Shown in pieces: positions 41,162-49,413 of a DNA stretch of 64,000 nt (the first letter of the stretch is position 1; each line of letters opens with the position of its first letter). The stretch is from SIG307 sp964609025 (lineage in GTDB: Bacteria > Bacillota > Clostridia > Lachnospirales > Lachnospiraceae): contig CAZSQM010000015.1 of NCBI GenBank assembly GCA_964609025.1, positions 11,938 to 75,937 of the forward strand, read 5' to 3'. The notes under the pieces are model-generated. The model ran no database searches, had not been told where the DNA came from, and saw nothing but the letters and a program-made list of their open reading frames with translations. Both the position numbers and the translations under genes were made by a program.

Positions 41162-42784
41162 ATGAAACACGGAAAACATTCCGTAAGAGTAAAAATGATA
41201 GCGCTGACGTTTGCCGCTATTTTCGGCACGGTGGCGCTTTGTCTGGTATTGAACGAAACCTTTCTTGTAAGGTATTACGAATTGAGTAAGCAGAAGACGC
41301 TCGGCAATGTGTATGAGCAGATTAGCCGCCTGATAGCGCAGGAAGAAAAAGACTCTGCCAAAGCCGCGGAGAGTCAGGACGAAACGGAAAATCCGGAAGA
41401 CGCGCAGGAGGCTGTTGCCGGAGCGGAAGGAATTTCCGAGGAGCTTCGTCTGGAACTGGATATTTTGTGTTCCAGGTCCAATATTACGACAGTGGTTTTA
41501 AAAAACATTCTTTCCGATGAGTCGCGCCCGAAAGCAATGATAAACTATTTTTTCGGCACCGGCGGAAAGAACGACAAGGATGAGGAAGTCATCCGGGATT
41601 TGATAGGCGATTACTTTTTCCCGGGTTACGGCGAGGGCGTAAAGGAAAAGAAGCTGGAGCTGGAAACGGAGAATTACAGTATTTTTTCTTTGTATGACGC
41701 GAGAATGAAGTCCAAGTACATCGAACTGGTCGGCTCTCTGGAAAGCGGCGATATTATTCTGATGCGTTCCAATGTGGAAAGTATGCAGGAGAGCGTAAAG
41801 GTTGCCAATAAGTTTTTGGTATACGCGGGGCTTTGCAGTGCAGTGATTATTTCCGTTATCATGTTTTTTGTGAGCCGGCGTTTCACCGACCCGATTTTAC
41901 GGCTTGCGGATATTGCAAAGCATATGTCGGAGCTGGATTTTGATGTAAAGTACAGAGTACGGAGTCAGGATGAAATCGGAGAACTGGGCGACAGCATCAA
42001 TGTGCTTGCGAAAAAACTGGAACAGACGATTTCGGAATTGAAGAGCGCCAACAACGAGCTGCAAATGGATATTGAGCGGAAAACGCAGGCGGACGAGGTG
42101 CGGAAGGAGTTTTTGTCGAATGTAACCCATGAATTAAAAACGCCGATTGCCTTGATTCAGGGCTATGCGGAGGGACTTAAGGACAACATCAGCGAGAGCG
42201 CCGAGGACAGGGAATTTTACTGTGACGTTATTATTGACGAGGCAGGAAAAATGAATACTATGGTAAAGAAACTGCTCACGTTAAATCATCTGGAATTCGG
42301 TACGACGCCGGTGGAATTTGGCCGGTTTAATCTCACGGAGGTAGTGCACGCGGTCTTAAATTCTACGGAGATTCTTGCAAGGCAGAAGGGGGTTACCGTT
42401 CATTTTGAACAGACCGAGCCGGTGTATGTCTGGGCGGATGAGTATATGATAGAAGAAGTGCTGACAAATTACATCAGCAACGCCTTTCATCATGTGTCGG
42501 GAGCAAATATTATCGAGGTAAAAATGATTCCGCAGGGAAGCCGTGTCCGGGTAGCGGTGTTTAATACCGGGAATCCGATTCCCGAGGAGGAGTTGGAGAA
42601 AATCTGGATTAAGTTTTATAAGGTGGATAAGGCAAGAACCAGAGAGTACGGCGGAAACGGCATCGGACTTTCTATTGTAAAGGCAATTATGGAGGCGCAT
42701 AATCAGGCGTACGGTGTGAAAAACCATTCTTCCGGTGTGGAATTTTGGTTTGAACTGGATAATACGGCCGAAATGCAAAATTAA
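41162..42784 (+). CDS. Membrane sensor histidine kinase
   Basis: A 540-residue HisKA kinase partner of the upstream regulator. TM1 is at about 10-32 and TM2 at about 217-238, with a roughly 185-residue extracellular sensor. That sensor contains a 40-residue acidic low-complexity stretch (EEKDSAKAAESQDETENPED) that looks like an insertion. HAMP at 240-292, coiled coil, then phospho-acceptor His323 in NVTHELKTPIALIQGYAEGL. The ATPase part shows N-box YISNAFHH and G-box YGGNGIGLSIVKAI. The N-box is degenerate at its final position (HH), but the kinase looks functional. The stimulus is unknown. Confidence 0.95.
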   Translation: MKHGKHSVRVKMIALTFAAIFGTVALCLVLNETFLVRYYELSKQKTLGNVYEQISRLIAQEEKDSAKAAESQDETENPEDAQEAVAGAEGISEELRLELDILCSRSNITTVVLKNILSDESRPKAMINYFFGTGGKNDKDEEVIRDLIGDYFFPGYGEGVKEKKLELETENYSIFSLYDARMKSKYIELVGSLESGDIILMRSNVESMQESVKVANKFLVYAGLCSAVIISVIMFFVSRRFTDPILRLADIAKHMSELDFDVKYRVRSQDEIGELGDSINVLAKKLEQTISELKSANNELQMDIERKTQADEVRKEFLSNVTHELKTPIALIQGYAEGLKDNISESAEDREFYCDVIIDEAGKMNTMVKKLLTLNHLEFGTTPVEFGRFNLTEVVHAVLNSTEILARQKGVTVHFEQTEPVYVWADEYMIEEVLTNYISNAFHHVSGANIIEVKMIPQGSRVRVAVFNTGNPIPEEELEKIWIKFYKVDKARTREYGGNGIGLSIVKAIMEAHNQAYGVKNHSSGVEFWFELDNTAEMQN

Positions 42785-42796
42785 TTCATTTTGCTA

Positions 42797-42825
42797 TTGC
42801 TTTTTGAAAAAAAGCATGTTATAAT
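42797..42825 (+). promoter_or_regulatory. rpmE promoter
   Basis: TTGCTT (42797-42802) and TATAAT (42820-42825) with 17-base spacing. Start near 42832. Confidence 0.75.
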
Positions 42826-42866
42826 AAGAAAGCTGTTTTAAGTTATGTGATAAAGAGGTGAAAGAC

Positions 42867-43073
42867 ATGAAAGAAGCAATCCAGCCGAAATACTATCAGG
42901 CAAAGGTAACCTGCAACTGTGGGAATGAGTTCGTAACGGGTTCTACGAAAGAGGAAATCCATGTAGAAGTTTGTTCCAAGTGCCATTCTTTCTATACTGG
43001 CCAGCAGAAGGCAGTTGCTGCACGCGGTGCTATTGACAAGTTCAACCGTAGATATGGTTTAAGCCAGAACTAA
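42867..43073 (+). CDS. rpmE: 50S ribosomal protein L31 (zinc form)
   Basis: A 68-residue bacterial L31 that bridges the ribosomal subunits. The zinc-binding set is Cys16, Cys18, Cys36 and Cys39 (TCNCGNEF, VCSKCHSFYTGQQK), i.e. the C+ form used when zinc is plentiful. The C-terminal RGAIDKFNRRYGL is standard. ATG 42867 has AGAGGTG 6 bases upstream; the GTG at 42858 overlaps that ribosome site and is rejected. Own promoter and terminator. The order rpmE-DUF1385-prmC-prfA is common in Clostridia. Confidence 0.97.
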   Translation: MKEAIQPKYYQAKVTCNCGNEFVTGSTKEEIHVEVCSKCHSFYTGQQKAVAARGAIDKFNRRYGLSQN

Positions 43074-43097
43074 ACAAAACATAAAAGAATGAAAATC

Positions 43098-43132
43098 AGG
43101 TTGAGGTTGTGAAAATCTCAACCTATTTTTTC
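43098..43132 (+). terminator. Terminator after rpmE
   Basis: AGGTTGAG pairs with CTCAACCT around an 11-base loop, followed by ATTTTTT. It directly abuts the branched hairpin element. Confidence 0.88.
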
Positions 43133-43263
43133 CGTGTAGGCAAAGTGAGCCACCTTCGTTCCGGCGCAAGCTTGCTTGCGGCCGGAACGAAGGTGGCGAA
43201 CGCGCCCGCGACCGAGTGACGAAGTCACGAGACGCGGGTAAGCGCGGAGCGCGAGCCTACACG
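43133..43263. repeat. Branched GC-rich hairpin element
   Basis: A 131-base element closed by CGTGTAGGC at the left and its complement GCCTACACG at the right. Inside are two stems. The first is 43150-43196: a 15-base arm from CCACCTTCGTTCCGG pairs with CCGGAACGAAGGTGG, continued by GCAAG/CTTGC with a 4-base loop. The second is 43205-43238: CCCGCG/CGCGGG enclosing GTGAC-GAA-GTCAC. This gives a three-way-junction shape on either strand. It codes for nothing and is much more GC-rich than its surroundings. Part of its right end is repeated at 43301-43332. Confidence 0.8.
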
Positions 43264-43300
43264 GAGTTCGAAAGCAATAATGCAAGATATGAGAAGCGGT

Positions 43301-43332
43301 GCGGGCAAGCGCAGAGTGCGAGCCTACACGGA
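43301..43332. repeat. Partial second copy of branched element
   Basis: Thirty-two bases starting GCGGGCAAGCGCAGAG match the right end of the element above (from 43235) at 29 of 32 positions, including GAGCCTACACGGA. The copy ends 38 bases before the DUF1385 start codon, so it lies in that gene's leader. Confidence 0.75.
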
Positions 43333-43370
43333 AGCAGTGGGAAGGACACAGCACGGAGAAGGAGGAACAC

Positions 43371-44840
43371 ATGAAGTCATCAGGTATCGGGGGACAGGCC
43401 GTATTAGAGGGTGTCATGATGAAAAACAAGAACCGTTATGCGGTAGCTGTCCGAAAGCCGGACGGCGAGATTGCGGTAGACAAGGGAGAGTGCAGCAGTG
43501 TCATTGAGCGGCATAAGATTCTCGGCATACCGATAGTGCGCGGTGTAGTCAGCTTTGTGGAATCTTTGGTACTGGGGATGAAAATGCTCACTTCTTCGGC
43601 TGCTTATTTTGACGGTGAAGAGGAACAGCCGGGGAAGTTTGAACTCTGGCTTCAGAAAAAGTTCGGTCAAAAAGCGGATAAAATCATTATGGGTTGTACC
43701 GTTTTTTGTTCTATTGTGTTGGCGATTGCCATATTTATGCTGCTTCCGCTCGCAGTCGTGAGCTTTATTGATGAGGAGGTACTCTCTTATGAATGGAAGA
43801 CTTTGTTGGAGGGACTGCTTCGTGTTGCTATTTTCTTGGGCTATATCGTGCTGATTTCACATTTAAAGGATATTCGCCGGGTGTTTATGTATCACGGTGC
43901 GGAACACAAGACCATAAACTGTATCGAGCAGGGGATGGCACCGACCGTGGAAAATGTCAGAAAGTGTTCCAGACAGCATAAGCGCTGCGGTACGAGCTTT
44001 TTGCTGTTTGTCATGCTAATCAGCGTATTGTTTTTCCTGCTGGTTCGGGTGGAAACAATATGGCTTCGTTTTGTGGTGCGTATTTTGTTTGTGCCGGTGA
44101 TTGCAGGCATTTCTTATGAGTTTATCCGGCTGGCCGGTTCCAGTGACTCCAGGATTGTAAATGTATTAAGTAAGCCGGGGCTCTGGCTGCAGGGCCTGAC
44201 CACCAGAGAGCCGGACGATGATATGATTCGTGTTGCGGTAGCTTCCGTGGAGGCTGTTTTTGACTGGCAGGCGTATCTGGAAGAGAATTTTTCAAAGAAA
44301 AACCGGAAGAAGAACGGCAACGTCAGAAAGTCCGCGGCGGGAAAAGAAAAGACCGGGGCGGCAAAGCCGGAAAAGTCTGTGGCAGAGGAAAAAATCGCAG
44401 AGGAAGCACCGAAGAAGGCGGTAACGGCGGAAAAAGCCGTTGCACAGGATAAGCTTCCGAAGGTTGCGGCAGAGGAGAATGCTGCGGCGGAAGGAAATCG
44501 GGAAAAGGCGGTACAGGAACATGAACCGGGAAAGGAAGCGGAGGAGGTTGCCTCCAAGTTTGACTGGAGTTTTCCGAGTGCAAAGAAGTCCGAAGCGGAG
44601 GAAGTTGTAGAGGAGAAAGCGGCAGAAAACAGAAGCCGTCTTGCGGCAAAGGTATCTGCGGCGGATAAGGCGGAAGGCGAGAGCAAGGCCGCCCTTAGCG
44701 AAACCGCGGCAGCGATGAGCCGGTATGCGGAGGACGAAGAGGAAGAAGACGAGATATTAAAAGCATTGGATAAATATTTTGTGTTTGAGGGGGAAAAGAC
44801 AGTGCTGGAACGTTCGGGAGAGGACGGGCACCAGCGGTAA
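43371..44840 (+). CDS. DUF1385 (YqhQ-like) protein with acidic/basic tail
   Basis: A 489-residue protein. Residues 1-310 are DUF1385: GIGGQAVLEGVMMKNKNRYAVAVR, GIPIVRGVVSFVESLVLGMKML, membrane helices at about 108-130 and 140-165, the metal-like motif YHGAEHKTINCIEQG, RHKRCGTSF, then two more helices. The family is a predicted metal-dependent membrane enzyme of unknown substrate. Residues 310-489 are an added low-complexity Ala/Glu/Lys tail, well beyond usual family length. ATG 43371 follows GAAGGAGG. Twelve bases to prmC, forming the conserved rpmE-DUF1385-prmC-prfA cluster. Confidence 0.92.
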   Translation: MKSSGIGGQAVLEGVMMKNKNRYAVAVRKPDGEIAVDKGECSSVIERHKILGIPIVRGVVSFVESLVLGMKMLTSSAAYFDGEEEQPGKFELWLQKKFGQKADKIIMGCTVFCSIVLAIAIFMLLPLAVVSFIDEEVLSYEWKTLLEGLLRVAIFLGYIVLISHLKDIRRVFMYHGAEHKTINCIEQGMAPTVENVRKCSRQHKRCGTSFLLFVMLISVLFFLLVRVETIWLRFVVRILFVPVIAGISYEFIRLAGSSDSRIVNVLSKPGLWLQGLTTREPDDDMIRVAVASVEAVFDWQAYLEENFSKKNRKKNGNVRKSAAGKEKTGAAKPEKSVAEEKIAEEAPKKAVTAEKAVAQDKLPKVAAEENAAAEGNREKAVQEHEPGKEAEEVASKFDWSFPSAKKSEAEEVVEEKAAENRSRLAAKVSAADKAEGESKAALSETAAAMSRYAEDEEEEDEILKALDKYFVFEGEKTVLERSGEDGHQR

Positions 44841-44852
44841 AGGCGGGAAAGT

Positions 44853-45683
44853 ATGACATATTCCGAGTTGGTAAGTGCCGGGACTTTACGGTTGGAAACA
44901 GCGGGGTTTGAGGAAGCACGCACGGACGTAAGACAGTTGCTTTTGTATGCGGGAGGTATGGATTTGACGACGTTGCTCTGCGACGGAGCCAAGGAAGCGC
45001 CAAGGGAGCAGGAACAGCGTTTTTGGGAACTGCTTGCACAGCGCCTCCGGCATGTGCCGGTGCAATATATTATCGGAGAGCAGGAATTCTGCGGATTGAA
45101 ATTCCGGGTAAGACCGGGAGTTTTGATTCCGCGTCCGGAAACGGAGCTTTTGGCAGAAGAGGTATTTCGAAACTGCGAGGGAAAGCGGGTACTTGATTTG
45201 TGTACCGGTTCCGGTTGTATTGCGGTTGCCGTGTCAAAGTTAGGACGCCCTGCATTTACGGCGGCGGCAGATTATTCGGAAACGGCGCTGCGGACCGCAA
45301 AGGAGAATGCAGCGTTTCATGGCGCGGAGATTACATTTTTTCAGGGAGATTTGTTTGAAACGGTTACGGGAACCTATGATATGATTGTTTCCAATCCGCC
45401 TTATATCAAAACCGATGTGATTGACGGTCTGATGCCCGAGGTAAGAGATTATGAACCGCATTTGGCGTTGGACGGCAGGGAAGACGGACTTTACTTTTAC
45501 CGGAGAATCTGCAAAGAAGCAAAGGGGTTTTTGCGGCAGGGCGGCAGGCTGCTGTTTGAAATCGGCTGCGACCAGGGAAAAACGGTGCCGGAGCTGTTGG
45601 ACGGTTCCGGATACCGGGACATTGAAGTGAGAAAGGATTATGCGGGACTGGACCGGATGGTGTTTGCGGTGTGGGCTGGCTAG
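44853..45683 (+). CDS. prmC: Release-factor glutamine methyltransferase
   Basis: A 276-residue PrmC (HemK). It methylates the GGQ glutamine of release factors using SAM. The N-terminal helical domain holds the RF (ETAGFEEARTDVRQLLLYAGG). The SAM site is VLDLCTGSGCIAVAVSKL, and the catalytic NPPY is in MIVSNPPYIKTD. PQY-type linker: VPVQYIIGEQEFCGL, RPGVLIPRPETE. Its substrate PrfA is encoded 22 bases downstream, the usual coupling. Normal length. Confidence 0.96.
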   Translation: MTYSELVSAGTLRLETAGFEEARTDVRQLLLYAGGMDLTTLLCDGAKEAPREQEQRFWELLAQRLRHVPVQYIIGEQEFCGLKFRVRPGVLIPRPETELLAEEVFRNCEGKRVLDLCTGSGCIAVAVSKLGRPAFTAAADYSETALRTAKENAAFHGAEITFFQGDLFETVTGTYDMIVSNPPYIKTDVIDGLMPEVRDYEPHLALDGREDGLYFYRRICKEAKGFLRQGGRLLFEIGCDQGKTVPELLDGSGYRDIEVRKDYAGLDRMVFAVWAG

Positions 45684-45705
45684 AGAAAGATAAGGAGAAT
45701 GGACG

Positions 45706-46776
45706 ATGTTTGATAAATTAGAGGACCTGTTACAGCGTTACGAGGAACTTCAGAATGAGCTAAACGACCCGGGCGTGGTAAACGATCAGGCGAGATTCCG
45801 TAAGCTGATGAAAGAGCAGAACGATTTGGCGGATATTGTTGCGGAGTATAAGCGCTATAAGCAGACGAAGCAGGATATTGAGGACAGTCTTGCCATGCTG
45901 GATGAGGAAAGCGACGAGGAACTGCGGGAACTGGCGAAGGAGGAGCTTTCCGAGGCAAAGGAGCGCCTTGCTTCCTGTGAACAGAATTTAAAGCTTCTGC
46001 TGCTTCCGAAGGATCCGAACGACGAGAAGAACGTAATTGTGGAAATCCGTGCGGGTGCCGGCGGCGACGAGGCGGCTTTGTTTGCGGCGGAGCTTTACCG
46101 GATGTATGCGAAGTATGCGGAAACCTTCCGCTGGAAGATTGATTTGATGAATGTGAATGAAAACGGAATCGGCGGCTTTAAGGAAGCGGTATTTATGGTA
46201 AACGGCGCAGGCGCGTATTCCAAATTAAAGTACGAGAGCGGCGTACACCGCGTGCAGCGCGTACCGGTAACGGAATCGGGCGGGCGCATTCACACCTCCA
46301 CGGCAACGGTTGCCATTATGCCGGAGGCAGAGGATGTGGACGTGGAACTGAATATGAACGACTGTAAATTCGATGTATTCCGTGCTTCGGGAAACGGTGG
46401 CCAGTGCGTTAATACGACCGACTCTGCGGTACGTCTGACCCATATCCCGACCGGTATTGTTATTTCCTGTCAGGATGAAAAGTCGCAGCTAAAGAACCGC
46501 GACAAGGCGTTAAAGGTGCTTCGGGCAAAGCTCTATGAACTGGAGCTGGAAAAGGCGCACGACGCCGAGGCGGAGGCAAGAAGAAGTCAGGTTGGTACGG
46601 GGGATCGCTCCGAGAAAATCCGCACCTACAATTTCCCGGACGGACGTGTGACCGACCACCGCATTAAGCTGACGACTCACCGCCTGAATGAAATATTAAA
46701 CGGTGATTTAACCGAGGTGGTAGACGCCCTGACCGCAGCGGACCAGGCAGCGAAGCTGGCAAAAATGGCGGAATAG
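45706..46776 (+). CDS. prfA: Peptide chain release factor 1
   Basis: A 356-residue RF1 that terminates at UAG/UAA. The tripeptide anticodon appears as PVT in RVPVTESGGRIHTS (PxT class, i.e. RF1, not SPF of RF2). The GGQ catalytic loop is ASGNGGQCVN with Gln233. The N-terminal helical domain 1 starts MFDKLEDLLQRYEELQNEL. The final segment RLNEILNGDLTEVVDAL is standard. AAGGAG ribosome site. It is followed by a hairpin terminator that runs into the third palindromic repeat. Confidence 0.97.
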   Translation: MFDKLEDLLQRYEELQNELNDPGVVNDQARFRKLMKEQNDLADIVAEYKRYKQTKQDIEDSLAMLDEESDEELRELAKEELSEAKERLASCEQNLKLLLLPKDPNDEKNVIVEIRAGAGGDEAALFAAELYRMYAKYAETFRWKIDLMNVNENGIGGFKEAVFMVNGAGAYSKLKYESGVHRVQRVPVTESGGRIHTSTATVAIMPEAEDVDVELNMNDCKFDVFRASGNGGQCVNTTDSAVRLTHIPTGIVISCQDEKSQLKNRDKALKVLRAKLYELELEKAHDAEAEARRSQVGTGDRSEKIRTYNFPDGRVTDHRIKLTTHRLNEILNGDLTEVVDALTAADQAAKLAKMAE

Positions 46777-46803
46777 AATAGCATGGTTTGAAGCGTAAGA
46801 AAG

Positions 46804-46852
46804 AAAAGAGAATGCCGACGCAACTTGATTTGCGGCAGGGGTTCTCTTTTTT
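46804..46852 (+). terminator. Terminator after prfA
   Basis: AAAAGAGAA pairs with TTCTCTTTT and TGCCG with CGGCA around a 16-base loop, followed by TTTTTT. The T-run continues straight into the palindromic repeat. Confidence 0.8.
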
Positions 46853-46940
46853 GCTTGATAGGATTCAGGTGTCAAAAGGTTGTTTTCAATTACGGAACTT
46901 TGTATAGGAGAAAGAGTCCTCTCTCCGGTTTCGGATATAA
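46853..46940 (-). repeat. Palindromic repeat, single-arm copy
   Basis: One arm only, in inverted orientation relative to the right arm of the 13351-13663 copy. It starts GCTTGATAGGATTCAGGTGT, shares GGAACTTTG.ATA and AAAGAGTCCTCTCTC, and ends in TTTCGGATATAAGT. The last bases extend past the GGATAT centre into what would be the core arm of the long copy, so this fragment derives from a core-containing element. It lies between prfA and the patatin gene. Confidence 0.8.
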
Positions 46941-47022
46941 GTTTTTTTGTGGCGTTAATTGATAAAACCGGGATTTTATGATAGACTAAACTGGAGAAAT
47001 GCGGAACGGAAGGAGCAGGGGA

Positions 47023-47886
47023 ATGGAAACTCGGAAACAAAAAATCGGCGTTATTGACGTGGGAGGCGGTATGCGCGACGCTTACGGCGCCGGGGTACTC
47101 GAAAGCTGTATGGAGCAGGGCATAGAGTTTGATTACTGCATCGGAATATCAGCAGGAAGCGGAAATGTCGCAACGTATCTGGCAGGTCAGAAAAACCGGA
47201 ATTATAAGTTTTATGCGGAGTATGCCTTTCGGAAAGAGTATATCGGTTTCAGAAACTTTTTGCGGTCGAAAAACTATGTAAATCTGGATTATGCGTATGG
47301 TACGTTATCCAATTCGGACGGGGAAAGCCCGTTAGATTACGAAAAGATTGCGGCAAACAAAGCGGAGTATTATGTAGTTGCCTGCAATGCGCTGACCGGG
47401 GAAACCACTTACTTTACGAAAGAGAATCTTTCGCGGGACTGTTATGATATCTTAAAGGCTTCTTCTACGCTTCCGGTGGTATGTAAGCCTTATATGGTAG
47501 ACGGTGTTCCGTATTACGACGGCGGACTGGCAGACCCGGTTCCGGTGAAAAAGGCCTTTGCCGACGGCTGTGATAAGGTGGTGCTGATTTTATCCCGGCC
47601 GGTGGACTTTGTGCGGGTGCCGGATAAGGATATCCGTGTGGCGAAAAAAATCAGCCGCAGGTATCCGAAGGCGGCAAAGGAGCTTTGTATGCGTTATCGG
47701 AAGTACAACGAGAGCGTGGCATTGGCAAGAGAGTATGAGAAGCAGGGCAAGGTACTTATCGCGGCGCCGGATGATTGCTGCGGCGTGGATACGCTGACAA
47801 AGGACCGGGAAAATATCAGGCGTTTGTTTGAAAAGGGGCGCGGGGAAGGCAGGCGTATTAAGGCGTTTGTTTCTGCGGAAAAGTAA
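47023..47886 (+). CDS. Patatin-like phospholipase
   Basis: A 287-residue bacterial patatin (RssA/YjjU-like). The oxyanion loop is GGGMRDAYGAGVL, nucleophile Ser43 is in GISAGS, and Asp166 is in the YYDGGLADPVP motif; together these give the Ser-Asp dyad. Such proteins hydrolyse acyl chains of membrane lipids from the cytoplasmic side. No signal peptide. ATG 47023 follows GGAAGGAG with good spacing; an upstream in-frame ATG at 46999 precedes that ribosome site. A -10-like TATGAT (46977-46982) is present without a good -35. Confidence 0.9.
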   Translation: METRKQKIGVIDVGGGMRDAYGAGVLESCMEQGIEFDYCIGISAGSGNVATYLAGQKNRNYKFYAEYAFRKEYIGFRNFLRSKNYVNLDYAYGTLSNSDGESPLDYEKIAANKAEYYVVACNALTGETTYFTKENLSRDCYDILKASSTLPVVCKPYMVDGVPYYDGGLADPVPVKKAFADGCDKVVLILSRPVDFVRVPDKDIRVAKKISRRYPKAAKELCMRYRKYNESVALAREYEKQGKVLIAAPDDCCGVDTLTKDRENIRRLFEKGRGEGRRIKAFVSAEK

Positions 47887-47905
47887 GGACAGAATGGAGG
47901 TTACG

Positions 47906-48754
47906 ATGAAACGGGAAGAAATTAATCTTCGGGATCCGTTCGTGCTGGTGCATGACGGAAAATATTATTTATACGGAACAAGAGGCGCCACCTGCTGGGG
48001 CGAGGCGGACGGCTTTGACTGCTATGTCGGAACGAATCTGGAGGAGTTTGAAGGACCCTTTGAGGTGTTTCATAAGACGGAGGAGTTTGCGCCGCATATC
48101 AATTATTGGGCGCCGGAGGTGTATGCTTACGAGGGAGCTTTTTATATGTTTGCTTCCTTTTTTACCGACGGTGTCGGCAGGGGAACCCACTGTCTGAAAG
48201 CGGACAATCCGCTGGGACCGTTTGTGCCGTACAGCGACGGCTCGATTACGCCGAAGGAGTGGGCTTGTCTGGACGGCACATTATATGTAGCCGGGGACGG
48301 AACGCCTTATATGGTGTTCTGTCATGAATGGGAACAGACGGGGGGCGACGGAACTATCTGCGCGGTGGAACTGACAAAGGATTTGAAAGCGCCTGCGGGA
48401 GAGCCGCGGTATTTGTTTAAGGCAAGCGACGCCGCTCCTGCGGTAACTACTTTTCATCATCCACGCAAGGGAGATATTTATGTGACGGACGGACCGTTTT
48501 TGTTCCGCGACGGCAAGGGGAGGCTTCGGATGATTTGGTCGAGCTTTTCGGCGGGCGGGTATTCGGTTGTGCTGGCATCGTCGGATAACAATGAGATTAC
48601 CGGAAACTGGAAACCGGAACCGGAGCTTCTGTTTGCGAAAGACGGCGGACACGGAATGCTGTTTACGGGGTTGGACGGGAAGCGTTATCTGGCGCTGCAT
48701 TCACCGAACGAAACGCTTTTGGAACGGCCGAAGTTTGTTGAAGTGACGATTTAA
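47906..48754 (+). CDS. Glycoside hydrolase family 43 protein
   Basis: A 282-residue single-domain five-bladed propeller hydrolase without signal peptide, probably acting on imported arabino- or xylo-oligosaccharides. The catalytic base is Asp10 in NLRDPFVLVHDGKYYLYG. The middle motif INYWAPEVYAYEGAFYMF carries the pKa-modulating region, and the general acid is probably Glu141 in MVFCHEWEQ. Ends with the blade GGHGMLFTGLDGKRYLALHSPN. GGAGGT lies 6 bases before ATG. Nineteen bases after the patatin gene; no transporter or regulator for sugars is adjacent. Confidence 0.9.
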   Translation: MKREEINLRDPFVLVHDGKYYLYGTRGATCWGEADGFDCYVGTNLEEFEGPFEVFHKTEEFAPHINYWAPEVYAYEGAFYMFASFFTDGVGRGTHCLKADNPLGPFVPYSDGSITPKEWACLDGTLYVAGDGTPYMVFCHEWEQTGGDGTICAVELTKDLKAPAGEPRYLFKASDAAPAVTTFHHPRKGDIYVTDGPFLFRDGKGRLRMIWSSFSAGGYSVVLASSDNNEITGNWKPEPELLFAKDGGHGMLFTGLDGKRYLALHSPNETLLERPKFVEVTI

Positions 48755-48803
48755 AACCGGGAAAACCGGCAGGCGCGGTTTGAATCGGAAGGAGGAGAGA
48801 TGG

Positions 48804-49307
48804 ATGCGGGAGCAGCTCACGAAAAAGGATGTAGAGCGGATTGAACAGGAAATCGAGCACCGCAAGCTCGTGGTGCGGAAAGAAGCAATCGAAGCGGTGA
48901 AGGAAGCGAGAGCCCACGGCGATCTGAGTGAAAATTTTGAGTACCATGCGGCAAAGAAGGATAAAAATAAAAATGAAAGCCGGATTCGGTATCTGGAGCG
49001 GATGCTGAAAACGGCGGAGATTATTTCCGAGGATTCCGCAGCGGACGAGGTGGGACTGAACAATACGGTAACGCTGTATTTTGAGGAAGAGGACGAATGC
49101 GAAGTATTTCGGCTGGTAACCTCTATCAGAGGAAATTCTTTAAAGAATCTGATCAGTATCGAATCTCCGCTGGGGAAAGCGGTGTTCGGAAAAAAGCTGG
49201 GAGAACGCGTTTATGTGCCGGTTGGCGAGAATGCCGGGTACTATGTGGAAATTCGCGAAATTGAGAAAACCGGGGATGACGGAAGCGACACGATTCGTTC
49301 CTATTAG
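48804..49307 (+). CDS. greA: Transcription elongation factor GreA
   Basis: A 167-residue GreA/GreB family factor. The N-terminal coiled-coil hairpin carries the acidic tip motif HGDLSENFEYHAAKKDKN, whose Asp and Glu stimulate RNA cleavage in backtracked polymerase. The C-terminal FKBP-like domain ends in SPLGKAVFGKKLGERVYVPVGEN. ATG 48804 with AAGGAGGAGA upstream is used; an ATG 8 codons earlier lies before that site. A second Gre factor could exist elsewhere in the genome, since this one is somewhat diverged in the second domain. Confidence 0.93.
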   Translation: MREQLTKKDVERIEQEIEHRKLVVRKEAIEAVKEARAHGDLSENFEYHAAKKDKNKNESRIRYLERMLKTAEIISEDSAADEVGLNNTVTLYFEEEDECEVFRLVTSIRGNSLKNLISIESPLGKAVFGKKLGERVYVPVGENAGYYVEIREIEKTGDDGSDTIRSY

Positions 49308-49332
49308 CGTGTCGAAAACTTGTGCGGCAGGC

Positions 49333-49361
49333 TTGAATTTGTCAGTTTGCTATGATATACT
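49333..49361 (+). promoter_or_regulatory. Promoter of degV-glyA unit
   Basis: TTGAAT (49333-49338) and TATACT (49356-49361) with 17-base spacing. Start near 49368, leader about 46 bases. Confidence 0.65.
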
Positions 49362-49413
49362 TTTATTGACTGCACAAATAAGGATGCCCTAAGGTACAGT
49401 AACGGAGGTAGGA

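Noticed and set aside
43133..43263. Branched hairpin element as a simple terminator
   Set aside because: A complete rpmE terminator lies directly upstream and no T-run follows the element.
44114..44992. 292-codon Ser/Ala-rich minus-strand frame
   Set aside because: Complement of the repetitive Ala/Glu/Lys tail of the DUF1385 gene, whose codon bias keeps the reverse frame open.
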